Positions 1 through 6,069 of a DNA stretch of 8,042 bases are shown here, in pieces. A program made the translations under genes and the position numbers. How positions within the stretch are numbered: position 1 is the stretch's first letter; the number at the start of each line of letters is the position of its first letter. The notes under the pieces were generated by a model, which was not told the origin of the DNA, did no database searches, and was given only the letters and a program-made list of their open reading frames with translations. The DNA comes from Dehalococcoidia bacterium (GTDB lineage Bacteria; Chloroflexota; Dehalococcoidia; GIF9; AB-539-J10): positions 1 through 8,042 of the forward strand of contig JAUWGN010000037.1 of NCBI GenBank assembly GCA_030606385.1, read 5' to 3'.

Positions 1-243
1 GGTAATTCGGAGGACTGGCTTTCCCGAAGCACCAATCCAATCCCCAAGCCATTGCTCCGGCTGGGCAACGCCACCAAACCCTTGCATATTGCCTATAGTA
101 AAAGCATCCACTTCCTGAGGACTCACCTGAGCATCTTCCAACGCATTCCACACCGCATCCCCAACCATCTCGGCAAGATTAACGTCCCTCCTTTTCCCAG
201 AATGCTTTGTCTGACCACAGCCAATTATGGCAACGTTCCTCAT
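1..243 (-). CDS. SCP2-type thiolase / acetyl-CoA acetyltransferase-like protein, N-terminal 81 residues (partial)
   Basis: The frame is open from an ATG at 243 to the left edge, giving the first 81 codons; the rest lies outside the window. The N-terminus (MRNVAIIGCGQTKHSGKRRD, then an acidic-helix segment and VSPQEVDAFTIGN) is typical of the SCP2/thiolase family, which makes or cleaves beta-ketoacyl-CoA in the cytoplasm. The start is set by a perfect AGGAGGT site at 251-257, 7 nt upstream, and by alignment with the start of the neighbouring thiolase-like protein (MARRVAIVGYAQ). It follows that gene's stop codon after a single base, so the two are almost certainly co-transcribed and may be translationally coupled. 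The nucleophilic Cys region and the C-terminal GHP motif are beyond the edge, so catalytic competence cannot be judged. Family assignment is secure; substrate is unknown. Confidence 0.85.
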   Translation of the reverse strand, partial: MRNVAIIGCGQTKHSGKRRDVNLAEMVGDAVWNALEDAQVSPQEVDAFTIGNMQGFGGVAQPEQWLGDWIGASGKPVLRIT

Positions 244-244
244 T

Positions 245-1387
245 TTATTCACCTCCTAGAATAAAGACTATGTTCTTTTGAGCACATATTCCAAATTGTC
301 CATGAGCCAGAGCCCTGTATGCCGGGATTTGATAACCATTTGCCTCACCCATTATCTGTTTCGCTGCCTCTATTATCCTCACCAAACCTGTGGCGCAAAT
401 AGGGTCTGCCCCTAAAGCCCCACCACTGGGGTTCACCGGTACTTCGCCATCCTTTCCAGTCATGCCTTTCTCAACGAGGGCTTTACCCTTCCCTTCTCGG
501 CATAATCCTAAAGCCTCATAAATCATCAACTCTTCGTGAGCGAATTTCTCGGAAACCTCGAAAACATCTATCTGAGCAAAGGGGTCACTTACCCCAGCCA
601 TTTCATAGGCATCTTGGGCAGCTTTTTGTAAAGAATCAAGTTTATAAAGGCTTCTGTCCCGGATATAAGTATCCTGACAGCTACCTACCCCTTCTATCCA
701 GACCGGGTTGTCGGTGATTTCTTTGGCTTTTTCTTCACAGGCAAGCACCATAGCACAAGCTCCATCGCTGATGGGAGACATCGTCAGTTCCCGTATGGGG
801 TCGTAATAAAGCTTAGAGTTCAGCACTTCCTCAACGGTCACGTCTGGCATTCTTCTATGGGCGTTTGGGTTATCGGCAGCGTTCACGAGGTTCTTAACGG
901 CCACCCTTGCAACTTGTTCCTCCGAAACATCGTACTTGTTCATATACATCCTCGCCTGGAGAGCCGCTGCTGATATATCATTCAGAAATCCATACTGTCG
1001 TTCAAACAGCGGGTCGAGTGTATAGCTGGATATCAGATGAGGATTCACCACCGAGCCTTGTGTATGCGCCTCTACCAGAGCTATATCATGAACTTCAGAA
1101 AGAATTCTCATCAAAGCATAATAGGCTGCGAAAGCCCCATCTTCCTCCACCTTCGATTCATCTTTCAGATAAGCCCCAACAGCCATGCTGGTATAAAGAT
1201 TTGAGATTGTCCTTGCATCTAAAAAATCTGTGGAGGCGGTAATCACAGTGTCCACATCCTCCCTTGAAATGCCTGCGTTATGAAGAGCCCCTTTGGCAAC
1301 TTCGAACACCATGTCCTCCCTCGTCATTTGCATGTCCTGCTGATGGTAACTCTGGGCATAGCCCACTATCGCTACTCTTCTAGCCAT
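245..1387 (-). CDS. Thiolase-fold protein (SCP2/thiolase family) lacking the usual catalytic Cys and His
   Basis: 380 residues, full family length. The N-terminal MARRVAIVGYAQ, the central SPISDGACAMVLA (about 204-216), EVSEKFAHEEL (277-287), EALGLCREGKG (291-301) and NPSGGALGADPICATG (319-334) identify an SCP2-type thiolase. At the place where active thiolases carry the nucleophilic Cys (a CASG-like motif) it has EEDGAF (81-86). The His of GHP is replaced by Asp328 (ADP). Cys330 and Cys368 remain in the C-terminal half. It is therefore either non-condensing, a structural partner of the second thiolase encoded directly downstream, or a retro-aldolase-like enzyme of the type known from Ltp2 in sterol degradation (inference). 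The frame is open 17 codons further upstream, but AGGAGGT at 1391-1397 and homology place the start at 1387. It begins 16 nt after the stop of the BKACE gene. Confidence 0.88.
   Translation of the reverse strand: MARRVAIVGYAQSYHQQDMQMTREDMVFEVAKGALHNAGISREDVDTVITASTDFLDARTISNLYTSMAVGAYLKDESKVEEDGAFAAYYALMRILSEVHDIALVEAHTQGSVVNPHLISSYTLDPLFERQYGFLNDISAAALQARMYMNKYDVSEEQVARVAVKNLVNAADNPNAHRRMPDVTVEEVLNSKLYYDPIRELTMSPISDGACAMVLACEEKAKEITDNPVWIEGVGSCQDTYIRDRSLYKLDSLQKAAQDAYEMAGVSDPFAQIDVFEVSEKFAHEELMIYEALGLCREGKGKALVEKGMTGKDGEVPVNPSGGALGADPICATGLVRIIEAAKQIMGEANGYQIPAYRALAHGQFGICAQKNIVFILGGE
251..257 (-). promoter_or_regulatory. Ribosome binding site of the edge thiolase
   Basis: AGGAGGT on the minus strand lies 7 nt before the ATG at 243. 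It sits inside the last codons of the upstream thiolase-like gene, which fits translational coupling of the pair. It decides the start of the partial thiolase. Confidence 0.8.
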
Positions 1388-1390
1388 TAC

Positions 1391-1397
1391 ACCTCCT
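1391..1397 (-). promoter_or_regulatory. Ribosome binding site deciding the start of the thiolase-like gene
   Basis: AGGAGGT on the minus strand lies 3 nt before the ATG at 1387, slightly closer than usual. In the longer upstream reading these bases would encode Leu-Gly-Gly-Val, a common sign that an ORF was over-extended through its own ribosome binding site. It supports the start at MARRVAIVG. Confidence 0.7.
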
Positions 1398-1403
1398 AAA
1401 AAT

Positions 1404-2375
1404 TTATTTATATTGAGTTGGCTTTTCAGAGATGCCAAGCATCTGTCTGGCTTCTTTAGGTGTAGCTATCCTTCGCCCCATGTCCCTGGCCAACCTCACC
1501 ACCTTTTCCACCTGCTCAGCGTTGCTCTGGCACAATTTTCCAGGTTCAATGTAGATATTGTCCTCCATACCAACCCGAATATGTCCACCAAGCAGAATCC
1601 CCATAGTTACCATGGGCATCTGATTAACACCTGTGCCAATCATGCTGAATAAGGAATTCGGCGGTAGGTGCTGAACCAAATTTAACACGTTCGCCGGCGT
1701 GGCATACATGCTCGTTTGAAAGCCCATGACAAACTGAATCCAGTAAGGTGGGTCGACAAACCCGCCTTTAATTAAGCTGTCCACAAACCAAAACTCACCG
1801 GGGTCGTATATCTCCATCTCGGGCTTTACACCCTTCTCCTTCATCTTCGTAGCATATTTCTCCGATTCACCATAAGTCCACGGTATACAGACATCGAAGC
1901 TCATTGGCTCCTGCCCAGCTTCACGTGCCTTTATGACCAGACGCAATATGAATGCATGAAGGTCCAGACTAGCCATTTCAGCTTTGCCATGTTCAACACA
2001 AGCCAGCCTTTGCTCCATGGTAATCCCGGGAAGACCGCTTGCGGTGTTGTTGATAATTATATCGGGGCACTTTTCCCTGACTAGAGCATTAACCTCCAAA
2101 TAATCATCGCCACTATAGGAACTCATCGATGGGTTATCTCTCAGACGACGATGGATATGGACAATGCTTGCCCCTGCTTTATAAGCATCGTAGGATTGCT
2201 CTGCTTGCTCCTCAGGCATTTCCGGCAAGTTGGGATTTGCTTCCTTACCATGCACGCTCCCCGTCAGCGCCACCGAGATAATCATCGGCGGCATGCTGCT
2301 TAAGCCGTGATCAACCTTCTTCAAATACGCATAAGGGTCGGAGTAATTCCACATGTAATCTTTCACTTCTGCCAT
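1404..2375 (-). CDS. Beta-keto acid cleavage enzyme (BKACE, DUF849; 3-keto-5-aminohexanoate cleavage enzyme family)
   Basis: 323 residues. Family members use a Zn(II) ion in a TIM barrel to transfer an acetyl unit between a beta-keto acid and an acyl-CoA, giving acetoacetate or a related product. Visible motifs are the first-strand segment IISVALTGSVHGKEANP (32-48), the metal-binding His pair in IVHIHRR (71-77; His73, His75), INNTASG (108-114), a KPEMEIYD segment (184-191) likely holding the Glu equivalent to Kce Glu143, and GGHIRVGMEDN (263-273) supplying Arg267, Glu271 as third metal ligand and Asp272. All key residues appear intact. A lead of about 30 residues precedes the first barrel strand, more than in the lysine-fermentation enzyme. 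The start is fixed by AGGAGGT at 2381-2387, 5 nt upstream. The family is promiscuous in its keto acid, so kce itself is not claimed. The acyl-CoA dehydrogenase and thiolase neighbours suggest a catabolic role other than lysine fermentation. Confidence 0.9.
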   Translation of the reverse strand: MAEVKDYMWNYSDPYAYLKKVDHGLSSMPPMIISVALTGSVHGKEANPNLPEMPEEQAEQSYDAYKAGASIVHIHRRLRDNPSMSSYSGDDYLEVNALVREKCPDIIINNTASGLPGITMEQRLACVEHGKAEMASLDLHAFILRLVIKAREAGQEPMSFDVCIPWTYGESEKYATKMKEKGVKPEMEIYDPGEFWFVDSLIKGGFVDPPYWIQFVMGFQTSMYATPANVLNLVQHLPPNSLFSMIGTGVNQMPMVTMGILLGGHIRVGMEDNIYIEPGKLCQSNAEQVEKVVRLARDMGRRIATPKEARQMLGISEKPTQYK

Positions 2376-2380
2376 AGTAA

Positions 2381-2387
2381 ACCTCCT
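2381..2387 (-). promoter_or_regulatory. Ribosome binding site of the BKACE gene
   Basis: A perfect AGGAGGT (within AAAAGGAGGT) stands 5 nt before the ATG at 2375 and fixes the start of the BKACE gene. Confidence 0.8.
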
Positions 2388-2410
2388 TTTCTATTTTCTG
2401 CTGTTTGGCA

Positions 2411-2440
2411 ATTCTACCAAGAAATCGAGCTCGCTAACAA
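2411..2440 (-). promoter_or_regulatory. Candidate internal promoter upstream of the BKACE gene
   Basis: In the 117-bp gap between the second acyl-CoA dehydrogenase and the BKACE gene, the minus strand has TTGTTA (2435-2440) and TAGAAT (2411-2416) separated by 18 bp, matching sigma70-type boxes at 4/6 and 5/6 positions. The predicted start near 2404 leaves a leader of about 28 nt containing the ribosome binding site. An 8-bp palindrome, CGAGCTCG (2426-2433), sits in the spacer, and an imperfect palindrome (TTGG to CCAA, 2404-2419) covers the -10 box. This could let the BKACE and thiolase genes be expressed apart from the dehydrogenases. It is pattern matching only. Confidence 0.35.
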
Positions 2441-2492
2441 TATCTGGCGTAACTCTTCTTTCTCTATTACTTATTCTACAGGCGCTATCGGA

Positions 2493-3614
2493 TTAAAGCC
2501 CCAGCTCAGCAGCCACCCTTTCTTCCCATAAATCACTATCACCCATGGCAAACTCCGATGCCTTAACACGCCGAAAGTAGAGACCAACATCATGTTCTTT
2601 GGTAAATCCAGTGGCTCCATGAATCTTAATCGCATCAAGGCACGTCCGCTGGTAAACTTCGCCTGCCTTCGCCTTGACCAGGGAGGTGTGTAACCTGGAT
2701 GGAAACCCAGTGCTTATCTCCCAGGCTGCTTGATACACCAAGTATTGCAACCCCTCTGCATTAACAAACATGTCAACCAACCTATGTTGAATTGCCTGGA
2801 AGGAACCAATAGGCTTATCAAATTGAACCCTGTCTTTAGCATAGGCGTTGGTCATTTCTACAACAGCCTGGCATCCCCCAGATACTTCGGCACACTTCAA
2901 GATAGCTGCTCTATCTAAAATAAACTCTACTATATCCCACCCCCCTCCAACATCCCCAAGAACATTACCCTCAGGGACTTCTACCCTGTTGAACGTCACC
3001 TGACATTGTTTATCCTGAGCTATGGTGGGGATTACCTCCACTTCCACACCTGCGCTGTTAGCGTCAACGATAAACATTGCGACTCCCTCAGCGTCCTCAC
3101 TGGTTCGCGCTGCTACCAACAAATGATTAGCCACGTTGGCATTAGGAACAAAGAGCTTAGTGCCTTCAATAATATAGTGTCCATCTCCTACTCTAGCGGA
3201 GGCTTTTATCTCCGAAGCTTTGTACCCACCCAATGTCTCAATTACCGCCAAAGCCCAAATTGCTGTGCCATTGGCTACTTGAGGAAGAAATTTCGCCTTT
3301 TGCCATTCATTTCCATACTCCAGTATCGGCAGGGCACAGACAGTAGTAGAGAAGAAGGGACCGGGGAGAATATTCTTTCCTATCTCCTCCATCAGGAGTA
3401 CCAAGTCCAAAAAGGTTCCCCCGGTACCTCCATAGTTCTCAGGAAAAACAAGCCCAAGCCATCCTAACTCAGCCATCTTTTGCCACATCCGTGGGTCATA
3501 CCCCTTTTCATCATTCTCCAGTTCTCTGACCTTAGCCTTAGGACATTCCTTTGTCAGGAAATCCCTGGCTAAACTCCGAAGCATCTCTTGGTCTTCTGAA
3601 AGCTTGAAATCCAT
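2493..3614 (-). CDS. Acyl-CoA dehydrogenase family protein, beta-like (FadE27/ChsE5-type) subunit
   Basis: 373 residues from the second of two tandem ATGs. The overall plan is acyl-CoA dehydrogenase: N-terminal helices (MDFKLSEDQEMLRSLARDF), LGWLGLVFPENYGGTGGTF, a beta domain and a C-terminal helical domain. Flavin-contacting motifs are degenerate: the usual SEPxAGSD is replaced by IETLGGYKAS (125-134) and the W-T/S motif by LFVPN (154-158). The helix-G base position holds Asp234 (ILDRAAIL) and the C-terminal EGT position reads AMGDSD. It keeps the partner-reaching segment DRVQFDKPIGSFQ (261-273) and GATGF (333-337). This matches non-catalytic subunits of heterotetrameric dehydrogenases. The site GGGGGA-like run at 3619-3624 is 4 nt from the ATG at 3614 but 1 nt from that at 3617, favouring 3614, which also matches the paralogue's MDFKL start. 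It begins 16 nt after the first dehydrogenase gene. Confidence 0.88.
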   Translation of the reverse strand: MDFKLSEDQEMLRSLARDFLTKECPKAKVRELENDEKGYDPRMWQKMAELGWLGLVFPENYGGTGGTFLDLVLLMEEIGKNILPGPFFSTTVCALPILEYGNEWQKAKFLPQVANGTAIWALAVIETLGGYKASEIKASARVGDGHYIIEGTKLFVPNANVANHLLVAARTSEDAEGVAMFIVDANSAGVEVEVIPTIAQDKQCQVTFNRVEVPEGNVLGDVGGGWDIVEFILDRAAILKCAEVSGGCQAVVEMTNAYAKDRVQFDKPIGSFQAIQHRLVDMFVNAEGLQYLVYQAAWEISTGFPSRLHTSLVKAKAGEVYQRTCLDAIKIHGATGFTKEHDVGLYFRRVKASEFAMGDSDLWEERVAAELGL

Positions 3615-3618
3615 CATA

Positions 3619-3624
3619 CCCCCT
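3619..3624 (-). promoter_or_regulatory. G-run ribosome binding site choosing between two tandem ATGs
   Basis: AGGGGG on the minus strand, one mismatch from AGGAGG, lies 4 nt before the ATG at 3614 and only 1 nt before the ATG at 3617. Spacing favours the inner start. Confidence 0.5.
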
Positions 3625-3630
3625 GATATT

Positions 3631-4836
3631 TCAATATGACTTGGGCAAGCCTAACTTAAACTGCCCGATCACATTTTTCTCAATTTCATCAGTGCCAGCA
3701 GCAATCGAGATGCCTGGGGAAAGCAAATATACCCGCTGGATGATGCCATGAAGCTTAGTCCATTTCGAATACGGGTCAACTTGACAATAGGCACCCATGA
3801 TCCTCATCCCGATAATACCTATCCGCTCCAATAGTTGGTCACCAAAAGCTTTGTTGCGTGAAGAACCATAAATAGGAATTAGCCCTTGAGTCAACTCCCA
3901 AGTTACCTGGTAGTTGAATAACTTTAGCATCTCTGCCTCAACGACAGCATCAGCTAACATGTGGCGAACTCCAAGATTTTGAGACAAAGGTTTACCATCG
4001 TGCTGAATTTCCTTGGCATAACCTGCTAACTCATCCAGCAGTCTCCTGGCATTTCCGTAAAGGGGTGGACCAAGGCTATGCCTCTCAGAAGCTAATGATT
4101 GCATCAAGTGATACCACCCCTTATTTTCCTCGCCAACCAGATTGGAGGCGGGGACTCTCACATTGTCAAAGAAAACCTCATTAAATATGTGGGCATCATG
4201 GTAGTTTAGTAACGGGTTAACCGTGATTCCCGGGCTCTTCATATCTACCATAAAAATGCTAATGCCACGGTGTTTTTTAGGAGCACCTGGGTCTGTTTTC
4301 ACAGCCAGCCAACACCATCTTGCTCGATGGGCACAGCTGGTCCACACCTTTTGCCCATTAATAACATACTCATCCCCATCCCTTACGGCACGAGTCTGTA
4401 TGTTAGCAAAATCAGACCCAGCATTAGGCTCACTATATGCAGTGCACCACACCCCATCGGCCTCACCTGAAGCAATCAGGGGAAGGTACTTTTTTCTCTG
4501 CTCTTCGTTTCCAAACTGCATGAGAGACGGTCCCACCCAAGCTACACCACTTACTCCCATGGCAACACCGGGGATTCCCCAATATCCACACTCTTCCCCA
4601 TATACCATTTGCTCCCAGTAGGAAGCCCCCTGCCCACCATATTCCTTTGGCCACGCCATAACCAGCCACCCCTTCTGGGCTAGTTTCTTGGATATAGACA
4701 TGGCAAGCTTCCAATCTTCATCGCGACTTTCTTCCTCCAAAAGAAGACAAAAACACTCTGAAGGAAGCTCTTTTTGGGCAAATTCACGAATCCCCTTTCT
4801 TAATGCCTCTTCTTTTTCCCCGAGTTTGAAATCCAT
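3631..4836 (-). CDS. Acyl-CoA dehydrogenase, alpha-like (FadE26/ChsE4-type) catalytic subunit
   Basis: 401 residues from the inner ATG (404 from an ATG at 4845). It should oxidise an acyl-CoA to the 2,3-enoyl-CoA with FAD, passing electrons to an electron-transfer flavoprotein. Domain order: N-terminal helices; GWLVMAWPKEYGGQGAS (56-72); flavin motifs YSEPNAGSDFANIQTRA (134-150) and GQKVWTSCAH (161-170); C-terminal domain ending in GISIAAGTDEI (375-385). The residue before this GT is Ala, so the classical C-terminal Glu base is absent; Glu251 in SLASERHSL (247-255) fits the helix-G base used by isovaleryl-CoA dehydrogenase and ChsE4. The R-x-Q-F segment of homotetrameric relatives is absent, while the adjacent downstream paralogue has it, so the two probably form a heteromer. 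AAAGGGGGG (4846-4854) abuts the outer ATG and lies 9 nt from the inner one, hence the inner choice. It is the first gene of the cluster. Confidence 0.9.
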   Translation of the reverse strand: MDFKLGEKEEALRKGIREFAQKELPSECFCLLLEEESRDEDWKLAMSISKKLAQKGWLVMAWPKEYGGQGASYWEQMVYGEECGYWGIPGVAMGVSGVAWVGPSLMQFGNEEQRKKYLPLIASGEADGVWCTAYSEPNAGSDFANIQTRAVRDGDEYVINGQKVWTSCAHRARWCWLAVKTDPGAPKKHRGISIFMVDMKSPGITVNPLLNYHDAHIFNEVFFDNVRVPASNLVGEENKGWYHLMQSLASERHSLGPPLYGNARRLLDELAGYAKEIQHDGKPLSQNLGVRHMLADAVVEAEMLKLFNYQVTWELTQGLIPIYGSSRNKAFGDQLLERIGIIGMRIMGAYCQVDPYSKWTKLHGIIQRVYLLSPGISIAAGTDEIEKNVIGQFKLGLPKSY

Positions 4837-4845
4837 TCTCTGCAT

Positions 4846-4854
4846 CCCCCCTTT
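4846..4854 (-). promoter_or_regulatory. G-run ribosome binding site of the first dehydrogenase gene
   Basis: AAAGGGGGG on the minus strand touches the ATG at 4845 and is 9 nt before the in-frame ATG at 4836. If the G run is the pairing part, 4836 is the start; if AAAGG pairs, 4845 would be used. The two options differ by three residues. Confidence 0.45.
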
Positions 4855-4872
4855 TAGAATTGGAAGTCAATC

Positions 4873-4902
4873 ACTATAACACATAACCAGCTTCGATGCC
4901 AT
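4873..4902 (-). promoter_or_regulatory. Candidate promoter of the acyl-CoA dehydrogenase–BKACE–thiolase cluster
   Basis: On the minus strand a TATAGT box (4873-4878, 5/6 to consensus) is preceded after 18 bp by ATGGCA (4897-4902, 4/6 to TTGACA). A transcript would start near 4866, about 20-30 nt before the first gene, which suits its ribosome binding site. It is the best candidate seen in the 231-bp divergent region; the -35 match is modest. Confidence 0.35.
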
Positions 4903-5022
4903 GAGCAGTTACTGATAATGAATCACCATCGGCTAGAAATGTTTCCACCGCTTCCCCTCCGCTATAGCCTTATTTGACTTGCGTTTATAATCCACTTCAG
5001 CCACTCTTGTTAACCTCCCCCT

Positions 5023-5044
5023 CACTAATACTGTATCATTAGTG
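5023..5044. promoter_or_regulatory. Spaced inverted repeat upstream of tsaD, candidate operator
   Basis: Two perfect 7-bp arms, CACTAAT (5023-5029) and ATTAGTG (5038-5044), are separated by 8 bp and end 32 bp before the tsaD start. The 22-bp span is the size of a dimeric repressor site (TetR or GntR type). It could control tsaD or, from a distance of about 120 bp, the divergent catabolic promoter. No regulator gene for the cluster is visible. A hairpin in a tsaD leader is the alternative, but the long loop makes that weak. Confidence 0.35.
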
Positions 5045-5076
5045 TTATGACACCTGACCTCCTTCAATGATGAATC

Positions 5077-6069
5077 ATGAAAATCCTCGGTATTGAAACT
5101 TCCTGTGATGAAACCGCCGCCGCAGTTGTGGAAAACGGCACTAGAACTTTGTCAGACGTCGTAGCTTCGCAAATAGAAATACATGCCCGCTACGGCGGCA
5201 TAGTGCCCGAAGTAGCCTCAAGACAGCACGTGCTTTCCATTGTTCCTGTTATTGAAAAGGCAATCACTGAAGCTAAGACGTCGTGGCAGGACCTCGATGG
5301 CATGGCGGTAACCTTTGGACCAGGGCTGGCTGGTTCATTATTGGTGGGAGTCAATGTAGCTAAGGCAATTGCCTTAAGCAAAAACCTTCCCTTTACTGGA
5401 GTCAACCACCTTGAAGCACATATCTACGCCAACTGGCTGAATAAGGAGAAAACCCCTTCTTTTCCTTTCCTTTGCCTTATCATCTCGGGAGGGCATAGTG
5501 AGCTAGTGTTGATGAAAGGACATGGACAATTTGAAAAGCTGGGGCGGACTCGCGATGATGCTGCAGGAGAAGCCTTCGACAAGGCAGCTCGAATCCTGGG
5601 GTTAGGCTATCCCGGAGGGCCAATCATTGAGAAGGAAGCTGCTTGGGGGAAACCTTGCCTACATTTCCCACGCGCCTGGCTTAAGGGAAGCCATGATTTC
5701 AGCTTCAGTGGCCTGAAAACTGCCTTGTGGCACTTCGTCCAGAAGAATCAGGTCCTGGGAAATAGCTCGTTCGTAGCCAATGTTGCCGCAAGCTTCCAAG
5801 AGGCTGTGATAGATGTTCTGGTCACAAAGACAATCAATGCTGCCGAGGAATTACAGGTAAAGCAAATCTTGCTGAGCGGTGGCGTGGCATCCAATAAATC
5901 TCTAACACAACGCTTTCTTGACTCCTCACCAATAGCTGTTTCAGTCCCTCCACCTCATCTGTGCACCGATAACGCCGCCATGGTAGCCGCCTGCGGCTAT
6001 TACCATTTCCAAAACCGCAACTTTAGTAGTTATGACCTGGATGTAGTCCCCAGCCTCAGCCTTGGCTAA
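5077..6069 (+). CDS. tsaD: tRNA N6-threonylcarbamoyladenosine (t6A37) transferase TsaD (Gcp/Kae1/YgjD family)
   Basis: 330 residues, normal length. TsaD transfers the threonylcarbamoyl group from threonylcarbamoyl-AMP to A37 of ANN-decoding tRNAs in the cytoplasm, with TsaB and TsaE as partners in bacteria; neither is encoded here. The ASKHA-fold signature is complete: MKILGIETSCDETAAAVV (1-18), VNHLEAHIYA (109-118) with metal ligands His111 and His115, IISGGHSEL (135-143), GRTRDDAAGEAFDKAARILG (156-175), SFSGLKTA (209-216), LLSGGVASN (265-273) and CTDNAAM (296-302) with the third ligand Asp298. The start matches the family consensus. Two nearby ATGs (5067, 5070) are out of frame. There is no purine-rich ribosome binding site before the start, so translation may be leaderless or weakly initiated. 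The gene is divergent from the catabolic cluster and converges on the DUF2851 gene with a 14-bp overlap. Confidence 0.97.
   Translation: MKILGIETSCDETAAAVVENGTRTLSDVVASQIEIHARYGGIVPEVASRQHVLSIVPVIEKAITEAKTSWQDLDGMAVTFGPGLAGSLLVGVNVAKAIALSKNLPFTGVNHLEAHIYANWLNKEKTPSFPFLCLIISGGHSELVLMKGHGQFEKLGRTRDDAAGEAFDKAARILGLGYPGGPIIEKEAAWGKPCLHFPRAWLKGSHDFSFSGLKTALWHFVQKNQVLGNSSFVANVAASFQEAVIDVLVTKTINAAEELQVKQILLSGGVASNKSLTQRFLDSSPIAVSVPPPHLCTDNAAMVAACGYYHFQNRNFSSYDLDVVPSLSLG

Noticed and set aside
52..264. Plus-strand TTG-started frame over the edge thiolase
   Set aside because: The minus strand here encodes a clear thiolase N-terminus with a perfect ribosome binding site.
3006..3467. Long open frame on the plus strand inside the second acyl-CoA dehydrogenase gene
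   Set aside because: It is antisense to a clearly homologous gene, has no family resemblance, and no ribosome binding site; it is a shadow of codon bias.
4223..4714. Open frames on both strands (4223-4621 plus, 4270-4470 plus, 4463-4714 minus) within the first acyl-CoA dehydrogenase gene
   Set aside because: All overlap conserved dehydrogenase motifs in other frames and have unnatural composition; no independent support.
4974..4991. TTGACT followed by TATAAT upstream of tsaD, looking like a promoter
   Set aside because: The two boxes are only 6 bp apart, far below the 16-18 bp needed, and neither has a good partner at correct spacing.
5067..5072. Two earlier ATG codons just before the tsaD start
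   Set aside because: They are out of frame with TsaD, whose consensus N-terminus MKILGIETSCDE begins at 5077.
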